From the NCBI GenBank assembly GCA_948470335.1, contig CAOKOL010000016.1:1-64000 (forward strand): a DNA stretch of 64,000 nt, given 5' to 3'. The stretch comes from an uncultured Lachnospiraceae bacterium (GTDB lineage Bacteria; Bacillota; Clostridia; Lachnospirales; Lachnospiraceae). Of the stretch, positions 61,220-64,000 are shown one piece after another. How positions within the stretch are numbered: the stretch's first letter is position 1; each line of letters opens with the position of its first letter. The position numbers and the translations under genes were made by a program. The notes under the pieces were generated by a model. It saw only the letters and a program-made list of their open reading frames with translations. It searched no databases and was not told the origin of the DNA.

Positions 61220-62272
61220 TTAGTTTTTCAATAACCATGAATGATAGGGATAAAGCTCCGGATGTCTCATAGCGCTCACCAAAACTGTTAATAAAAATAC
61301 TGACACTCCAATTAACATAATTGATTTCGTTTCATGCTTTTTAAATTGATTAAGTGTTCCACATACTAACGTCATTTCTAATATTTTAAAAGTCAAATTA
61401 ATTCTAGTAGCCAATAAATCATTGGAAGCCAATATTACGTATATAGCAAATCCTATACAATATACCAAATAGGTCCTTCTCTCATTTAAATTATATTTCG
61501 TGAATACCAGAGATACAAATAAAAGCATGACTATTCTTGCTGCAATACTGACTAAATCTATGGCAGCAGAATACTGAGATCTATAAGAGAGAATGATATT
61601 TTGAAAATCATTTGGTAAAACTGAAATTAGTAGATCACTGACAAATAAATAATTCAGCACTATTGAAGAAAGTATCAGTCCCATTATCATTCCAATTAAA
61701 TTCCGTATTGTAAGTTTCATATTGTATACAATATATACTATTATAATTATAAATCCAACTTTATGAAACAGAACTGCCAATATACCCATTATGATAACTC
61801 GGAACACTTTTTTTTCTTCAATAAATTTTATTGAGCATAATATAATGGCAGCAGATATTCCTTGCGCAATAGCGTTGAATCCAAACGGAAACATATATAA
61901 CGAATAATAAACTAACAAAGCAGGAAATTTATATTTTGAGTTTGTTCCTATATAATATCCTATTAATCCTATTTGTATCGCGGCAAAAAACAAAAAAATA
62001 AATCCATTGGAAAATCCACACATTTTCAATCCAAGAGCTATTGCAGAAAATCCCGGATCATCAAGCAGATAAAAATTATTTATATTTATATTAGTAAATA
62101 TTGCATCATACCTATAATAATCCGCACCATTTCCATATCTTCCCCCTATCAGAATCACCAATGTCAGTAAAACAAAAATAAAAAATCTATTTTTTCTGTC
62201 TATAACATAATTCATTTCAATTAATGATGTTATAAATAATAATATGAAAATAGCTATATATATCATTTTCAT
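61220..62272 (-). CDS. wzy: EpsG-type polysaccharide polymerase
   Basis: Membrane protein of 350 residues with about ten helices and the EpsG/Wzy-like segment VILIGGRYGNGADYYRYDAI near the start, followed by GISAAIILCSIKFIEEKKVF and FHKVGFIII. It most likely joins repeat units on the outer face of the membrane. The ATG overlaps the glycosyltransferase stop by four bases. Confidence 0.82.
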   Translation of the reverse strand: MKMIYIAIFILLFITSLIEMNYVIDRKNRFFIFVLLTLVILIGGRYGNGADYYRYDAIFTNININNFYLLDDPGFSAIALGLKMCGFSNGFIFLFFAAIQIGLIGYYIGTNSKYKFPALLVYYSLYMFPFGFNAIAQGISAAIILCSIKFIEEKKVFRVIIMGILAVLFHKVGFIIIIVYIVYNMKLTIRNLIGMIMGLILSSIVLNYLFVSDLLISVLPNDFQNIILSYRSQYSAAIDLVSIAARIVMLLFVSLVFTKYNLNERRTYLVYCIGFAIYVILASNDLLATRINLTFKILEMTLVCGTLNQFKKHETKSIMLIGVSVFLLTVLVSAMRHPELYPYHSWLLKN

Positions 62273-63294
62273 CGTTTCCTATCAATTAGTCTGGATATTT
62301 TATAAATATATGCATATAAATGTGGAGACCATTCATTTATACTAAAAATTGCTCTTTTCATTTTTCCAAACTTCTGTATATAGTAACAGTTATTTTTATA
62401 TTCAGGAAATTCCTTAATAAATTTTTTTCTGATTTTCCGCATCAGTTTATAATCAATTTTATCATAATAATAAATTATACATGATAAAGTATGAATATAA
62501 AAATGCTCCAAATATATATATTCAACAGCTTTTTTAATCTGATCATAATCTTCACATTGTTTAAAAAAATTCAAAGTCATCTCGGCTGTTTTAATTCTGT
62601 CCAAATGATGCATTGAATTTTTTAAAGATGTTGTTGAACCTATATTACATTTATTATAGTAATACAGCGATTTTTTTGTATAAGCAATACTTTTTATAAA
62701 ATATTTGATAACAATTCCAAAATAGTTATCTTCATAAGCCAAACGTTCCGGAAAATATATATTATTATTTTTAATTAAATCAGCATAAAAGATACCACTA
62801 CAAAATGACCGCATGTCAACCATGAAGTCTTCGCGATTTATTTTAGATATCTGAATCTTTGATTTTTCTTTTCCCAATGTTGACGAACCCGGTATTATTT
62901 CATTATATTTTCCAAAATCCTTATAAAATCCGCCATATGCCATATCGACACATAAATTAATGGCTAAGTTATATAATGTTTCATACATATTTGGCTCAAC
63001 ATAATCATCACTATCTACAAATCCTATATATCTTCCTTTTGATTTTCGAATCCCAAAATTGCGCGCAGCACCTTGTCGCCCTTTTTTCGGCAATTGAAAA
63101 GCTCTAATTTTTTCCGGATATTTCTTTTCATATTGTTTTAATATCGTATATGAATGATCTGTTGAAATGTCATCAACTGCTATGATCTCTATTTCATCAA
63201 GTGTTTGTGAAAGAAGACTGTTTAAACATCTTTCAAGATACTTCTCAACATTATAAACAGGAACAATTATACTAACTTTTATATTATTTTCCAT
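62269..63294 (-). CDS. Family 2 glycosyltransferase
   Basis: GT-A fold glycosyltransferase of 341 residues. KVSIIVPVYNVEKYLERCLN, IAVDDISTDHSYTIL, GRQGAARNFGIRKSKGRYIG and the metal-binding FVDSDDYVEPNMYE are present. It should add one sugar of the repeat unit at the cytoplasmic face. AAAGGTG precedes the ATG. A 112-base AT-rich gap with no gene separates it from the gene upstream. Confidence 0.93.
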   Translation of the reverse strand: MENNIKVSIIVPVYNVEKYLERCLNSLLSQTLDEIEIIAVDDISTDHSYTILKQYEKKYPEKIRAFQLPKKGRQGAARNFGIRKSKGRYIGFVDSDDYVEPNMYETLYNLAINLCVDMAYGGFYKDFGKYNEIIPGSSTLGKEKSKIQISKINREDFMVDMRSFCSGIFYADLIKNNNIYFPERLAYEDNYFGIVIKYFIKSIAYTKKSLYYYNKCNIGSTTSLKNSMHHLDRIKTAEMTLNFFKQCEDYDQIKKAVEYIYLEHFYIHTLSCIIYYYDKIDYKLMRKIRKKFIKEFPEYKNNCYYIQKFGKMKRAIFSINEWSPHLYAYIYKISRLIDRKR

Positions 63295-63406
63295 ATTACA
63301 CCTTTTACTACCTGAAATATGTTTGACATATTATCAAAAGAACTTATACTTTAGTTGCTCTATAATATCTAAACAAACGACATAACATTTAAAATTATTA
63401 CTATGT

Positions 63407-64000
63407 TTATCCGTTTATATTAATTTCTTTTACCCTTTTGTTAACTGCATATAAAAGTTCTTTTGAATTGTCTATAAAAATATCTTCACCCGCTATTGCC
63501 GCATACTTTTCAAATTTTCTTAAAGCTTTGATGTTTTCACAAAATACTGTTTCCACTTCTTCTAAATTATCTAATTTCGTATTTCCTAAAAATGCTTGTG
63601 AAAGAATTACTCTCGTTGAACCTAGACTATAATGTTTTAACACAAGCATCTCAGCTTTAACCGGAAGATCTGTTCTGCCTATTTTCCCAATGCCGCCAAA
63701 ACCGCATGGTAATCCTGCTTTTTTTATTTTTTTAATGAGATATTCCACCATACCATTTGTCACTAATTCAAACATAAATGTCAACTGATAAGACAAATGC
63801 AAATCATTCAGCCCAATATGTATCTCATCAATCCCCGGAATTTTCAAAACATCATCAAGACATTCTACTGCTTCTTTTGTTTCAAGAAGCAATATCGTTT
63901 TGCATCTTCCATTTATACATCGAACAAACCGTTCTACTTCCTCCGTAGTTTTCCACATCGGAAGCATAATTAACTCAGCGCCCGCTCGAATAACACGGTT
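63407..64000 (-). CDS. HpcH/HpaI-type aldolase, 5' end beyond the window
   Basis: The frame stays open to the right edge, so about 198 C-terminal residues are seen. RAGAELIMLPMWKTTEEVER, KTILLLETKEAVECLDDVLK, IPGIDEIHIGLNDLHLSYQL and GLPCGFGGIGKIGRT fit the HpcH/HpaI aldolase/citrate lyase family, which makes or breaks C-C bonds with pyruvate or acetyl-CoA-like partners. In a polysaccharide locus it may build an unusual acid sugar or side chain. Codon use is as AT-rich as its neighbours. Confidence 0.75.
   Translation of the reverse strand, partial: NRVIRAGAELIMLPMWKTTEEVERFVRCINGRCKTILLLETKEAVECLDDVLKIPGIDEIHIGLNDLHLSYQLTFMFELVTNGMVEYLIKKIKKAGLPCGFGGIGKIGRTDLPVKAEMLVLKHYSLGSTRVILSQAFLGNTKLDNLEEVETVFCENIKALRKFEKYAAIAGEDIFIDNSKELLYAVNKRVKEINING

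Noticed and set aside
63295..63406. Possible promoter in the gap before the family 2 glycosyltransferase gene
   Set aside because: The stretch is so AT-rich that -10-like words occur by chance. No -35/-10 pair stands out.

Overview
The window looks like a chromosome segment of a low- to mid-GC Clostridia, most likely a Lachnospiraceae-type gut anaerobe. The evidence is strong Shine-Dalgarno sites throughout, a FabK-type FASII operon with an accBCDA set, DegV, DUF1540, DUF1848 and CD1871A-family proteins, and an HrcA-type CIRCE element. No insertion sequence, integrase, phage module or CRISPR array was found.

Layout. 0.5-4.3 kb: minus-strand operon of a B12-binding radical SAM protein (TIGR03960 type), a DUF2344 protein and RNase G. 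4.4-7.1 kb: an AAA-ATPase-like/PD-(D/E)XK protein and DegV. 7.3-9.0 kb: a redox module of a TlpA-like lipoprotein, a 48-residue CXXC micro-protein and a membrane 4Fe-4S protein. 9.2-19.1 kb: plus-strand fatty acid operon acpP-fabK-fabD-fabG-fabF-accB-fabZ-accC-accD-accA plus an acyl-CoA synthetase, without fabH. 19.3-21.3 kb: a PAS regulator with a SARP-like winged helix. Four 11-bp-phased repeats sit in front of the fatty acid operon. 21.3-24 kb: tRNA-Ala(CGC), small genes, an FtsX remnant and a DUF1848 protein. 24.2-31 kb: a GtrII-like membrane protein and an ABC exporter with its two-component system. 31-33.6 kb: htpG with a CIRCE element, and a DUF1540 protein. 33.7-43.9 kb: a mostly unrecognised operon built around a divergent GTPase, a Ycf46-like AAA+ ATPase, a HExxH metallopeptidase and a paralogous pair of orphan proteins. 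It ends in a membrane protein gene whose leader carries a tandem 105-bp structured repeat. 44.3-45.5 kb: a FecR-domain lipoprotein. 45.6-54.9 kb: a nonulosonic (legionaminic-type) acid pathway. 54.9-64 kb: a strikingly AT-rich polysaccharide assembly region with flippase, EpsG-type polymerase, glycosyltransferase, pyruvyltransferase and other modifying enzymes, running off the right edge.

How it fits together. The PAS/SARP-like regulator is a plausible activator of the fatty acid operon, because SARP regulators characteristically bind 11-bp-spaced direct repeats close to the -10 element. The nonulosonic acid genes contain two long poly-G tracts (G10 and G9) inside coding sequence. A one-base slip in either would truncate the protein, which predicts phase-variable surface glycan. 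The 33.7-43.9 kb operon is the best candidate for an undescribed system. Its genes are tightly packed and co-directional and combine nucleotide switches, a protease and membrane-anchored partners, but its function cannot be read from sequence alone.

Limits. Families were assigned by reading motifs, with no database search. Promoters, operators and RNA structures were found by eye.
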